This document shows, in pieces, positions 10,001 to 17,793 of a stretch of 64,000 bases of DNA; positions within the stretch are counted from its first letter, which is position 1; each line of letters opens with the position of its first letter. The position numbers and the translations under genes were made by a program. The stretch is taken from contig DDEN01000061.1 in the NCBI GenBank assembly GCA_002336115.1, positions 144,136-208,135 on the forward strand. The letters run 5' to 3'. The notes under the pieces were generated by a model, which saw only the letters and a program-made list of their open reading frames with translations, did no database searches and was not told where the DNA came from. This DNA comes from Chitinophagaceae bacterium UBA1953. Its GTDB lineage: Bacteria > Bacteroidota > Bacteroidia > Chitinophagales > Chitinophagaceae.

Positions 10001-10228
10001 ATTCTGTGGGCGATATAATGTAAACCTGCTTCCGTTATAGTTGTAAAGTCCGCTGCCTGCTGCAATCCAAATCATACCGCTTTTATCATTCACCACATCA
10101 TAGAAAAATTTGTCCTGTAATCCGTCTTTATAGTTAAAGTTGATAAACCGGTACGAAACATCCTGTGCCATCAATGCAGCAGTGCCAATAAATAAACACA
10201 GTAAAAGACTAATAACCTGTTTTATCAT
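7088..10228 (-). CDS. Two-component propeller sensor histidine kinase
   Basis: 1046 aa from the ATG at 10228; a GTG two codons upstream is a less likely start. Signal peptide to about residue 22 (GTAALMAQ). Residues 25-690 are the periplasmic beta-propeller, with many Reg_prop repeats (for example DKSGMIWIAAGSGLYNYNG, DTEGNLWFSSFNGLS). A Y_Y_Y domain follows (about 700-770; FAYKLEGVDRDW), one membrane helix (WWFITLLVFAFATATFLF), then a His_kinase-type phosphoacceptor domain with MNPHFIFNSL (H845) and an HATPase domain (VENAIWHGLLHK, DDNGIGR). Such proteins in Bacteroidota usually sense extracellular glycans and signal to a LytTR regulator, here encoded directly downstream. Confidence 0.93.
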   Translation of the reverse strand: MIKQVISLLLCLFIGTAALMAQDVSYRFINFNYKDGLQDKFFYDVVNDKSGMIWIAAGSGLYNYNGSRFTLYRPQNKQTGEEFSNLMRSIYVDANGYIWAAGLNSLQWFNPVNKKFFYPSGNNNSLKQLGNAVINKFFSDSEGNMWVATQKKGVALLSKKDTTAVFYKASEEPGASSNFITRIIETPHHLIWALSVDGIHLLKKDQGIIQTFRNKRKGHNHVDDNFFTDGFYDEQMNCIWIASSGSGIVKFDLETKKGEYFDIVSESGPQKTVQNIVTVIAKKSGSDLWFYNGNLSVFNKYTHKVTTEIKPEAGNEYGFKSTGLGKIYSDTEGNLWFSSFNGLSMLPWQNNQWRTILLNDKADNNTLLEPTNVCRIPETNNLFIATTGAKGIGYYDSAANNFRVVKISKNAAATTVHVFNNKVYAAVANDIFLYNNSVKKFEPLYVKYNNQSIKGPVWRIMNDGKESLIIVSPQDGFYTYNLASGKTTHFNVWDIDPSINKSEIENTIWPSLTDSKGNTWFTRSKFLYYSDKQKIFHKVAYKDNDGQQSIIQPYEIAEDATHHYWVTTKTNGIYEWYINEQGKEVIHNYSTSNTTSLPSDYFIRILKDEQGMLWLGSLSGLVKFDPFQKKVISVFRKKHGLSNDNIDVPLSMLPGNKLVISNFGALNLLNINDYKINKLAPITLISSFKVMDKAVLLPSADTTIVLPYNQNFLQFELAALSYNNSDENRFAYKLEGVDRDWMITGRNYVSYSSLGSGIYLFKSKSANNDQTWSTKDPVLKIIIRPPFWKTWWFITLLVFAFATATFLFNQNRVLQIRKEEKLKAAFKQQIAETELKALRAQMNPHFIFNSLNSIQKYILKNEHYEASQYLTKFSRLIRLILDLSNENNIILSSEIDLLRLYIEMESLRFDNRFDYEIKVPDNISTETTEVPSMLIQPYVENAIWHGLLHKNEKGKLMVEFRKEGEKTLIVTIDDNGIGRKKAAELKSKQVLKKKSYGMQISEDRIQIINRTQKIHATCDIIDKQDAEGNATGTTVKLIIPYQALTK

Positions 10229-10240
10229 TTTCACAAACTA

Positions 10241-10248
10241 CAAAACTA
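10241..10248 (-). promoter_or_regulatory. Candidate -7 box upstream of the propeller kinase
   Basis: On the minus strand this reads TAGTTTTG, a perfect match to the Bacteroidota -7 consensus TAnnTTTG, 12 bp before the chosen ATG and 6 bp before an alternative GTG. No convincing -33 TTTG was seen at the usual distance. If used, the 5' leader is very short. Confidence 0.35.
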
Positions 10249-10415
10249 TTTGTTTGTGTTACGGAGCCACCTTTATTTTTTTATAAGGTATTGTTTAGCC
10301 AGTAAAAGGCTTTTTTATTGAGTATTTTGTGTAAACAGGTTCTGATTTTTTTAAACAATAATTCTTATCATTAAAAAAATTGACTTCCCTCAGGGATCGC
10401 CAAAAACACAGCCGC

Positions 10416-10423
10416 TACCTTTG
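10416..10423 (+). promoter_or_regulatory. Candidate -7 box for the DUF2490 gene
   Basis: TACCTTTG matches the Bacteroidota -7 consensus TAnnTTTG and lies 24 bp before the start codon at 10448, a usual distance. No clear -33 TTTG is present about 20 bp upstream. Confidence 0.4.
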
Positions 10424-10447
10424 CGCTTTCAATAAAATCAACTCATT

Positions 10448-11227
10448 TTGAAATCGCTTCGTTTAATTTTCCTTTTCCTTCCAATTTCTTTCTTTTCACA
10501 GGCACAAAAAACAGTACAAACGCAAAGCCATTTCTGGTGGAGCATTAATACCACGGCAACAGTTAGTAGTAAGTGGAGTGTTATTGCCGATGCACATATA
10601 CGCCGCACCAATTTCATGGCCAACAACAGTTTTTATTTTTTAAGAGCAGGCGCACTGTATAATGTAAACAAAAATTTTTGTGTAGCTGCGGGTTACGGTC
10701 ATATGTGGCTGGCAAACAAAACAACTACATCAGAGCTTTTTACCAATGAAGAAAGGATTTACCAGCAGTTTATGCTAACCGGTGCGGTTGGAAAAGTTTC
10801 TACTCTTAACCGTTTAAGGGTAGAGGAAAGATGGGTGCAAAAAATTATTAACAGCCAGGTATCCGATTCTCATCGTTATACAACAAGATTCAGGTATTTG
10901 TATTCTCTCAATATCCCTGTCAGCAAAAAAAAATATGTTCCTTCCATTAATCTTGCAGATGAATTATTAATGCAGATAGGGAAGGATATTATTTATAACC
11001 CTTTTGACCAAAACCGTTTGTTTACCGGCATTAAACAGCAGGTTACTCCTTCTCTTTCATTTGATCTCGGCTATATGCTGGTGTACCAGCAAAAACTCAG
11101 CGGAAATCAATATGTAAAAGCAAATACCATTCGCTGGTATTTTTATTGGAAACCTGATCTGAGGAAAAAGAAAAAGACACATACTGCGGCTTCACAGATG
11201 AACCAGAGTTCCTTCGACGATATTTAA
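10448..11227 (+). CDS. DUF2490-type outer-membrane protein
   Basis: 259 aa from a TTG start; no ATG is available in frame before the signal peptide. The signal peptide ends near SFFSQAQ (residue 20). The mature protein is a run of amphipathic beta strands with the DUF2490 look: HFWWSINTTATVSSKWSVIADAH near the N-terminus, LRVEERW in the middle and FDLGYMLVYQQK..NTIRWYFYW at the end. It is probably a small outer-membrane beta-barrel of unknown role. A TAnnTTTG box precedes it and a strong hairpin terminator follows. Confidence 0.8.
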   Translation: MKSLRLIFLFLPISFFSQAQKTVQTQSHFWWSINTTATVSSKWSVIADAHIRRTNFMANNSFYFLRAGALYNVNKNFCVAAGYGHMWLANKTTTSELFTNEERIYQQFMLTGAVGKVSTLNRLRVEERWVQKIINSQVSDSHRYTTRFRYLYSLNIPVSKKKYVPSINLADELLMQIGKDIIYNPFDQNRLFTGIKQQVTPSLSFDLGYMLVYQQKLSGNQYVKANTIRWYFYWKPDLRKKKKTHTAASQMNQSSFDDI

Positions 11228-11261
11228 GCTTTGTTTCACTCATAGTACCGGCGAACAAAAT

Positions 11262-11298
11262 AAAAGAGGAGCGTTTCTGATAGAAACCTCCTCTTTTT
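11262..11298 (+). terminator. Intrinsic terminator after the DUF2490 gene
   Basis: AAAGAGGAG-C-GTTTCT pairs with AGAAAC-CTCCTCTTT around a TGAT loop and is followed by T residues. It ends the transcript of the DUF2490 gene and argues for the downstream start at 11333 for the next gene. Confidence 0.8.
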
Positions 11299-11332
11299 GT
11301 ATTTTCAAACCTTAACAAGCCCATTGGTATTT

Positions 11333-13519
11333 ATGTACAGAATTATTTTACTGCTTCTTATAGTTCCTGTTTTAATACAGGCACAATCATTTTCTTCATC
11401 AGAAATTTCCCGCTGGAAAAAGCAATCGAAAAATGTAACCATCATCCGTGACAACTGGGGTATTCCGCATGTGTATGGAAACACCGATGCCGATGCTGTG
11501 TTTGGTTTGTTATATGCACAGTGCGAAGATGATTTTAAACGGGTGGAGATGAATTACATTGAAAAGCTGGGCCGTAAAGCCGAAGTATTTGGTGAAACAG
11601 AACTGTACAATGATCTCTATGTTCGTTTGGTTATTGACAGCAGTGATGCAATTGCCGATTACAACAAAGCGCCTGTTTGGTTAAAAAAACTTTTGAATGC
11701 TTATGCCGATGGTATTAATTTTTATCTCTATAAACATCCTTCTGTAAAACCCATGCTGCTTACACAATTTCGGCCCTGGTATCCTTTGTTGTGGACCGAT
11801 GGAAGTATTGGCGCAATTAGCACAGGCGATATTACCGCACAGGATGTAAAAGACTTTTACAACGGTGTAAACACACAACTGGCTGTAACAAAAAATCTGT
11901 TTGAAGAAAACACCACCGGCTCCAATGGTTTTGCCATTGCGCCTTCAAAAACTAAAAGCGGGAATGCAATACTTTATATCAATCCGCATGTAACATTTTA
12001 TTTCAGGCCCGAAGTACACGCAGTAAGCAAAGAAGGATTGAATGCGTATGGAGCGGTTACATGGGGACAGTTTTTTATTTACCAGGGTTTTAATCCTTAC
12101 TGCGGCTGGATGCACACATCAAGCAATGTGGATGTAAGTGATATGTATGCAGAAGAAATTACCAAAACGGCCAACGGTTTTTTTTATAAGTACAATAATC
12201 AATGGTTGCCGGTAAAGGAAAAAAAAATTGTATTGAATTATAAAGCCGGCGAAACCATTAAAACAAAAATCGTAATTGCTTACTCAACGCATCATGGGCC
12301 TGTTATGGCAAAACGCAATAACCAGATAATTTCAGTAAAAAGTAACAACCGGGATATGAAGGGGCTGATGCAAAGCTGGCTTCGTACAAAAGCAAAAGGA
12401 TTTGATGAATATAAAAAAGTGATGGAATTAAAGGCAAACACATCCAACAACACCGTGTTTGCGGATAATAAAGGAAACATTGCGTACTGGCATGGTAATT
12501 TTGTTCCGGTGCGTGACAAAGCACTTAACTGGGGTAAAGTAATGGATGGTACAACTTCTGCAACAGACTGGAAGGGTTTACATGCAGTTGATGAGATTGT
12601 GCATGTGTATAATCCTTCAACCGGCTGGATTCAGAACTGTAACTCCACGCCGTTTACAGTAAGTGGCAGTGCAAGTCCGAAAAAAGAAAATTACCCGGTT
12701 TACATGGCACCCGATGGTGAAAACTTTCGTGGAATAAATGCGGCAAGAGTATTAAGCAGGGAAAACAAGTTTACGATTGATAAAATCATTGCTGCCGGTT
12801 ATGATACCTATCTCTCCGCATTTGAAGTATTGATTCCTGCTTTGATAAAACGATATAATGAAAACGTTTCTTCATCAAGCATGTATTATAAAGAACTGGC
12901 AGAACCAATGAATGTTTTAAAACAATGGGATTACCGGGTATCTGAAAATTCAGTCGCAACATCCTTGGCAATTGAATGGGCACAGTTGCTCGGTCCATCC
13001 ATTCGTAAAATTTATATTGAAGATGGAGAAACCGATCAGGTACATGCCACGCAGCATTTTGCTGATTCAGCTTCCGCAGCTCAGTTGTTAAATACGTTAC
13101 TGACATTGGTGCAAAATTTTAAACAGAAATATGGCAAATGGGATATTGCCTGGGGCGACATTAATCGTTATCAGCGTGTAAGCAACGATCTGCAACAGAA
13201 ATACGATGATAGCAAAGAAAGTTTTCCCGTTGCATTTGCATCGTCTGCCTGGGGAATGCTGCCATCTTACAACAGCAACTATTTCGGTGGCACTGCAAAA
13301 CGTTACGGAATCAGCGGTAACAGTTTTGTTTGTGCCGTTGAGTTTGGAAAAAAAATAAAAGCAAAATCATTGCTTGCAGGAGGCAACAGTGGCAACCCCG
13401 GTTCGCCTCATTTCAAAGATCAGTTGCTTATGTACACAAAAGGACAGTTTAAAGATGTGTTGTTTTATAAAGAAGAGGTGTTGAAACATGCAGAAAAAAA
13501 TTACCATCCGGGAGAATAA
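11333..13519 (+). CDS. Penicillin acylase family (Ntn) amidohydrolase
   Basis: 728 aa from the ATG at 11333. An upstream in-frame codon at 11297 lies inside the preceding terminator and was rejected. Signal peptide MYRIILLLLIVPVLIQAQ. The N-terminal alpha region carries the family's opening pattern IIRDNWGIPHVYG and LLYAQCEDDFKRVEMN. The autocatalytic junction is seen at TTGSNGFAI, making Ser197 the predicted nucleophile of the beta chain. NPHVTFYF and GFNPYCGWMHTSS follow as expected, and GNIAYWHGNFVPVRD and the C-terminal GGNSGNPGSPHFKDQL complete the fold. The family cleaves acyl-amide bonds (penicillins, N-acyl homoserine lactones, other acyl amino compounds); this one resembles the larger periplasmic members, and the substrate cannot be read from sequence. 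Confidence 0.88.
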   Translation: MYRIILLLLIVPVLIQAQSFSSSEISRWKKQSKNVTIIRDNWGIPHVYGNTDADAVFGLLYAQCEDDFKRVEMNYIEKLGRKAEVFGETELYNDLYVRLVIDSSDAIADYNKAPVWLKKLLNAYADGINFYLYKHPSVKPMLLTQFRPWYPLLWTDGSIGAISTGDITAQDVKDFYNGVNTQLAVTKNLFEENTTGSNGFAIAPSKTKSGNAILYINPHVTFYFRPEVHAVSKEGLNAYGAVTWGQFFIYQGFNPYCGWMHTSSNVDVSDMYAEEITKTANGFFYKYNNQWLPVKEKKIVLNYKAGETIKTKIVIAYSTHHGPVMAKRNNQIISVKSNNRDMKGLMQSWLRTKAKGFDEYKKVMELKANTSNNTVFADNKGNIAYWHGNFVPVRDKALNWGKVMDGTTSATDWKGLHAVDEIVHVYNPSTGWIQNCNSTPFTVSGSASPKKENYPVYMAPDGENFRGINAARVLSRENKFTIDKIIAAGYDTYLSAFEVLIPALIKRYNENVSSSSMYYKELAEPMNVLKQWDYRVSENSVATSLAIEWAQLLGPSIRKIYIEDGETDQVHATQHFADSASAAQLLNTLLTLVQNFKQKYGKWDIAWGDINRYQRVSNDLQQKYDDSKESFPVAFASSAWGMLPSYNSNYFGGTAKRYGISGNSFVCAVEFGKKIKAKSLLAGGNSGNPGSPHFKDQLLMYTKGQFKDVLFYKEEVLKHAEKNYHPGE

Positions 13520-13574
13520 TTCAAAACCAAACATCATTTCAATACAAACATTTTTTGCCTAACTTCAACGCATC

Positions 13575-14411
13575 ATGTGGGCTTTTATAAATGATAAATG
13601 GATTCAGGCCGAAGATGCAACGATCCCCGTTGGTGATTTAGCAATACAAAGAGGATATGCCGTTTTTGATTTTTTCCGTACAGCACAAGGGGTGCCATTG
13701 TTTGTGAACGATCATCTTGAACGGCTTGTGCGTTCTGCAAAAGCATTACGCCTGCCAGTAAAATACAGCACGGATGAGTTAAAGGAAATTATCAGGGAAC
13801 TGTTGCAAAAGAACAATTTGCTTTCATCCGGAATTCGCATAACTGTTACCGGAGGTGTATCTCCCGATACTTATACCCCTGCAGAGCCCGGCATCATTAT
13901 TACCCAGCAGGAGCTTGTAATGAAAGGCCAGGAAGATTTTCAGAAAGGACTTCATCTTATTACGCACGAATATGTAAGGGACTTACCTGCTATTAAAACC
14001 ATTAATTACATTATGGGAATATGGCTACAGCAAAAAGCAAGAATTGCCGGAGCCGATGATGTGCTGTATGTAAAAAATGGCTACATCAGCGAACTGCCAC
14101 GTTCCAATATTTTTGTGGTTAGCTATGGCGGCTCTTTATCAACTCCTGCATCAAATATTCTTGAAGGCATTACACGAAAACAGGTGTTGCATTTAAGCAA
14201 ATCGTTATTGCCTGCCATGGAGTGTGATATTTCCATGAATGATTTGATTAAATCATCAGAAGTGTTTGTGACCAGTACAACTAAACGTATAATACCTGTA
14301 CTGACTGTTAACGGGCAAAAAATTGGAGAAGGGAAACCGGGGCCTGTAACAAAAACGTTGTACAACAGTTTTCTTGAACTGGAGCAAAAAGAAATTGCAA
14401 AAGGCTGGTGA
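13575..14411 (+). CDS. Class IV PLP-dependent aminotransferase
   Basis: 278 aa. Fold-type IV pattern: DLAIQRGYAVFDFFRT near the N-terminus, FVNDHLERLVRSAKAL, the PLP lysine in AIKTINYIMG (K141), the glutamate in ISELPRSNIFVV that contacts the PLP pyridine nitrogen, and ILEGITRKQVL near the phosphate site. Family members are branched-chain aminotransferases, D-amino-acid aminotransferases or 4-amino-4-deoxychorismate lyases. The length and the EGITR motif do not separate these confidently. The convergent fused E1 gene could use branched-chain 2-oxoacids made by such an enzyme, which mildly favours a branched-chain role. Confidence 0.88.
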   Translation: MWAFINDKWIQAEDATIPVGDLAIQRGYAVFDFFRTAQGVPLFVNDHLERLVRSAKALRLPVKYSTDELKEIIRELLQKNNLLSSGIRITVTGGVSPDTYTPAEPGIIITQQELVMKGQEDFQKGLHLITHEYVRDLPAIKTINYIMGIWLQQKARIAGADDVLYVKNGYISELPRSNIFVVSYGGSLSTPASNILEGITRKQVLHLSKSLLPAMECDISMNDLIKSSEVFVTSTTKRIIPVLTVNGQKIGEGKPGPVTKTLYNSFLELEQKEIAKGW

Positions 14412-14414
14412 TGG

Positions 14415-15029
14415 CTATAATTTTAATTTCTTTCGGCAGGCAATACATAAATCTCTTTCATCATCCAGCTTCATTTTTCCTTCTGCATCGGCCATAATGC
14501 AATGCTGATCGGGGCAATGTGGTAAACCAAAGTTGTGTCCCATTTCATGAACCACCACTTTAAATATCCGCTGCTGCAGGTTTTGTTTTGATGTTGCTGA
14601 TTTTTTAATACGATACGTTGAAACAATACAGGCATTGCCGGGATGAAAGCCAAGCCCCATTACACCATAATCATTGATGGTTCCTTTTGTAGTTGAAATA
14701 TCGGTGTCAGTAATACCAACAATTAATCTTACAGAATCGGGTTTGATTGATTTCAGCCAGCCAATTGTTGAATCGGCCCGGTAGCGATTTCGTGGTTTAT
14801 AATAGCAGTTTATAGGAAACAATTTTTGATTGGCAATAAGAATACGAACAGGATAAAATTTTTCAATACTGTCTTTCAGAAATGAGAGAAAAGATTTGTC
14901 AAATGGCTGAAGGGGTTGTAAAAGAACAAGAGGAGTTTTTGATATTTCTGCTTGATGATTCTTTTTTACAGCCGTATCTCTACAGCACAGAAATAAAAAA
15001 AGCATGCTGATAAAAAAAATTGATTTCAT
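14415..15029 (-). CDS. Archaemetzincin-like zinc metalloprotease, predicted lipoprotein
   Basis: 204 aa. The N-terminus MKSIFFISMLFLFLCC looks like a lipoprotein signal with the lipid Cys at 15 or 16. The C-terminal half has the archaemetzincin signature: HEMGHNFGLPHC (H161, H165 and the third ligand His, with catalytic Glu162), then CIM, then the late pair CIAC, fitting the H-E-x-x-H-x-x-G-x-x-H-C-x4-C-x-M-x17-C-x-x-C motif of family M54. The early region (VGITDTDIS) matches the family. Archaemetzincins are mostly reported as cytosolic proteins in archaea and vertebrates. It lies 4 bp after the fused E1 gene and is probably cotranscribed with it. Confidence 0.85.
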   Translation of the reverse strand: MKSIFFISMLFLFLCCRDTAVKKNHQAEISKTPLVLLQPLQPFDKSFLSFLKDSIEKFYPVRILIANQKLFPINCYYKPRNRYRADSTIGWLKSIKPDSVRLIVGITDTDISTTKGTINDYGVMGLGFHPGNACIVSTYRIKKSATSKQNLQQRIFKVVVHEMGHNFGLPHCPDQHCIMADAEGKMKLDDERDLCIACRKKLKL

Positions 15030-15033
15030 GTTT

Positions 15034-17052
15034 TCAATAACTCAACAACTTTTCAACGTACTCTTCAATTCTTGATTTGGCTAAAAAATTCTGTTCAAGC
15101 TCTGTATTAAAGGGTATGGGTGTATCAAGCGATGCACAACGCATTACCGGTGCATCTAATAAACCAAAACAATGTTCACCAATCCATGCTGCAATTTCAC
15201 TACCAATGCCGCCAATCAATGTGTCTTCATGTAAAATTAATACACGGCCGGTGCGTTTCACCGCCGCACGTATAGCAGCATAATCAAGCGGTGCAAGCGA
15301 ACGCAGATCTAAAATATCAATCGAAATTTCAGGATGTTCTGCTGCAAAATCTTCAGCCCACATTACTCCGCTTCCGTAAGTGATGATGGAAATTTCATCG
15401 CCACTGAGCACATGTCTTGCTTTGCCGATTTCTACTTCATAATATTCTTCCGGTACTTCACCATTCACCGAACGGTACAATGTTTTATGTTCAAAATACA
15501 TCACCGGGTTGGGATCGTTAATGGCTGCTATTAATAAGCCTTTCGCATCAAAAGGATTGGAGGGATAAACAACTTTCAGCCCCGGTGTTTTGGTAAACCA
15601 TGCTTCGTTGCTCTGCGAATGAAATGGCCCGGCACCAACACCGCCTCCGGTGGGCATACGTATCACCACATCTGCATTTTGTCCCCAGCGGTAATGAATT
15701 TTTGCAAGGTTGTTGACGATCTGGTTAAAACCAACCGTAACAAAATCGGCAAACTGCATTTCCATTACTGCTTTATAACCTTCAAGCGATAAACCAAGTG
15801 CAGCGCCAACAATAGCACTTTCGCAAATGGGTGTGTTGCGTACACGTTCTTTACCAAACTCCTGCAAAAAACCTTCGGTTATTTTAAATGCGCCACCATA
15901 CTCTGCAATATCCTGTCCCATCAGCACAAGATTGGGATGGTGAATCATACTTTGTTTTAATCCTTCACTGATAGCATCAATAAACCGTTTGTTGTGAATG
16001 GTGAATCGTGAATCGTGAATGATGTCTGCATAATCAAGATGTATTATTGACGACTGACGACTGACGGCTGACGACTCTGCAAAAACATCATCCATTTCTT
16101 CCTCCGTATCAACCACCATTGGTTTTGCGTTGTAAGCAACCTGCAGTTCATCTTCGATCTGCTGTTTCAGTTCATGATGAATTGCTTCAACACCGGTATC
16201 TGTAAGTATTGATTCTTTCAGTAAAAATTGTTCAAAGTTTTTGATGGGATCTTTTTCTTCCCATATTTCAAATAAATGCTTGGGAACATATTTTGTTCCG
16301 CTTGCTTCTTCATGACCACGCATGCGGAAGGTCATACATTCAATTAAATAAGGTTTCTGGTATTTGATGCAATAGTCTCTTACGCCTTTGATGGTATCAA
16401 GAACCGTTAAAATATTATTACCATCAATTTTTACAGCATCCATTCCATAGCCTCTTGCACGGTCAACAAGACTTTCGCATTTATACTGTTCATGAATGGG
16501 CGTGCTTAAACCATATCCATTGTTCTCAATTAAAAAAATCACCGGCAGGTTCCAGACAGCGGCTACGTTTAATGCTTCATGAAAATCGCCTTCGCTGGTG
16601 CCGCCTTCGCCTGTAAATGCAAGTGATACTTTTTTTTCTTTGCGGAGTTTGTATGCTAACGAAACGCCATCGGCAATGGCCAACTGCGGACCAAGATGCG
16701 AAATCATTCCGCACACATGATGTTCTTTACTGCCAAAATGGAAGCTGCGTTCCCTTCCCTTGCTGTAACCATCTTTATTGCCCTGCCATTGCATAAAGAG
16801 TTTGTGCAGCGGCATATTGCGTGTGGTGAAAACGCCCAGGTTACGGTGCATGGGCATGATCCATTCGTCGGGCTCAAGTGCTAATGTGGCCCCAACAGCA
16901 ATGGCTTCCTGGCCAATTCCACTAAACCATTTGCTAATTTTTCCCTGCCTGAGCAATAAAAGCATCTTTTCTTCGATTAATCTTGGGAAAAGAAGACGCT
17001 TATAAATACTGATTAGTTCGGCGTTGGTAAGATGTTTACGTTCAAACAACAT
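15034..17052 (-). CDS. Fused E1 alpha-beta subunit of a 2-oxoacid (branched-chain-type) dehydrogenase
   Basis: 672 aa. Residues 1 to about 320 are E1alpha: FSGIGQEAIAVGA, HRNLG, and the thiamine diphosphate motif GEGGTSEGDFHEALN with IENNGYGLSTP. Residues about 355-672 are E1beta: MGQDIAEYGGAFKITEGF, ESAIVGAALGL, HSQSNEAWF, and EDTLIGGIGSEIAAWI. The enzyme would decarboxylate 2-oxoacids and pass the acyl group to a lipoyl E2, which is not in the window. A single-chain alpha-beta E1 is common in Bacteroidota. Residues 326-353, the linker, are encoded by two arrays of 7-bp tandem repeats. The start codon overlaps that of the divergent gene at 17051. Confidence 0.92.
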   Translation of the reverse strand: MLFERKHLTNAELISIYKRLLFPRLIEEKMLLLLRQGKISKWFSGIGQEAIAVGATLALEPDEWIMPMHRNLGVFTTRNMPLHKLFMQWQGNKDGYSKGRERSFHFGSKEHHVCGMISHLGPQLAIADGVSLAYKLRKEKKVSLAFTGEGGTSEGDFHEALNVAAVWNLPVIFLIENNGYGLSTPIHEQYKCESLVDRARGYGMDAVKIDGNNILTVLDTIKGVRDYCIKYQKPYLIECMTFRMRGHEEASGTKYVPKHLFEIWEEKDPIKNFEQFLLKESILTDTGVEAIHHELKQQIEDELQVAYNAKPMVVDTEEEMDDVFAESSAVSRQSSIIHLDYADIIHDSRFTIHNKRFIDAISEGLKQSMIHHPNLVLMGQDIAEYGGAFKITEGFLQEFGKERVRNTPICESAIVGAALGLSLEGYKAVMEMQFADFVTVGFNQIVNNLAKIHYRWGQNADVVIRMPTGGGVGAGPFHSQSNEAWFTKTPGLKVVYPSNPFDAKGLLIAAINDPNPVMYFEHKTLYRSVNGEVPEEYYEVEIGKARHVLSGDEISIITYGSGVMWAEDFAAEHPEISIDILDLRSLAPLDYAAIRAAVKRTGRVLILHEDTLIGGIGSEIAAWIGEHCFGLLDAPVMRCASLDTPIPFNTELEQNFLAKSRIEEYVEKLLSY
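15994..16076. repeat. Two 7-bp tandem-repeat arrays inside the E1 fusion linker
   Basis: 15994-16021 is four copies of GTGAATC/G and 16049-16076 is four copies of GACGACT (one with a single change), separated by 27 bp. Each array is 28 bp, not a multiple of three, yet the reading frame stays open through both. They encode a polar linker between E1alpha and E1beta. Confidence 0.85.
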
Positions 17053-17425
17053 GTTAAATCAATATCGGGTGAAAAACAAAAACAAAATAATCATCTTCAC
17101 TGTTGCAATCTTTTGCTGGCAACTGCCAACAGGCATCGTTGCACAAGTTAAGACAAACGACAGTTCTCTCCTATCAATAAAAACAAATAAAGAAGATTTA
17201 AAAGTGCGGCAGCGTGGAAGCGAACTGCAGTTCATATTTCCAAGGCTTCAATTTAAATCGGCACTAAAAATCGTAAATACAAATGGCTGGATGATGAAAG
17301 CAATTATGGTTGATGAAGGAATGGAAACAATTACCATTTCAGCCGACAAGCTGCCTAAAGGAATTTACCAATGTGTAATTGAAAACAGAACGCAGAAATT
17401 TTCAAAAAAGATATTTGTGCAATAA
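17051..17425 (+). CDS. Small exported protein with T9SS-like C-terminal tail
   Basis: 124 aa from the ATG at 17051. The signal peptide follows a basic stretch and ends at PTGIVAQ (residue 32). The C-terminal part, from FKSALKIVNTNGWMM to KGIYQCVIENRTQKFSKKIFVQ, looks like a type IX secretion sorting domain: a short Ig-like sheet ending in a K-I-F-V-type strand. Little lies between signal and tail, so it may be a stand-alone domain rather than a cargo enzyme. It is divergent from the E1 gene with the two start codons overlapping (CATG), and convergent with the next gene, whose stop lies directly adjacent. Confidence 0.6.
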   Translation: MLNQYRVKNKNKIIIFTVAIFCWQLPTGIVAQVKTNDSSLLSIKTNKEDLKVRQRGSELQFIFPRLQFKSALKIVNTNGWMMKAIMVDEGMETITISADKLPKGIYQCVIENRTQKFSKKIFVQ

Positions 17426-17788
17426 TCAGTTTGCATTATTCTTCTCTTCATCTTTCAACACCAGCTTATGTACAATGGAATTGGCAAAGGAAAGGCAAAT
17501 GCTGAACAGCAGTGCATACCAGAAACCATCTACTTCAAATCCTTTTACAAAATAAGCGTCGAGCAGAATAATACCCGCATTAATTACGAACAGAAAAAGC
17601 CCCAGCGTAAAAATCGTTGCAGGCAATGTAAATAAAACCAGCAATGGTTTTACAATAGCATCAAGCAATGCAAGTACAAAAGCAACAAGCAGGGCAATTA
17701 AAAAATTCCGGATGCTGACGCCGGGTAAAATATAAGCCAGCAAAAAAGCATTGACTGCGGTGATCAGAACCTTTATAATAAACTTCAT
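17426..17788 (-). CDS. YvlD-like (phage holin family IV) small membrane protein
   Basis: 120 aa from the ATG at 17788; a GTG four codons upstream is possible but less likely. Four hydrophobic segments with the conserved FLIALLVAFVLALLDAIVKPLLVLFTLPATIFTLGLF pattern, split over residues about 30-65, and a short charged tail. This family is named for similarity to mycobacteriophage holins but is widespread in chromosomes with unknown function. No phage genes are nearby. Confidence 0.85.
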   Translation of the reverse strand: MKFIIKVLITAVNAFLLAYILPGVSIRNFLIALLVAFVLALLDAIVKPLLVLFTLPATIFTLGLFLFVINAGIILLDAYFVKGFEVDGFWYALLFSICLSFANSIVHKLVLKDEEKNNAN

Positions 17789-17793
17789 TTTTT

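Noticed and set aside
15994..16076. CRISPR-like array
   Set aside because: The units are 7 bp with no spacers and lie inside a coding sequence; they are simple tandem repeats.
17426..17788. Prophage remnant suggested by the holin-family protein
   Set aside because: YvlD-like proteins are ordinary chromosomal genes; no other phage gene is nearby.
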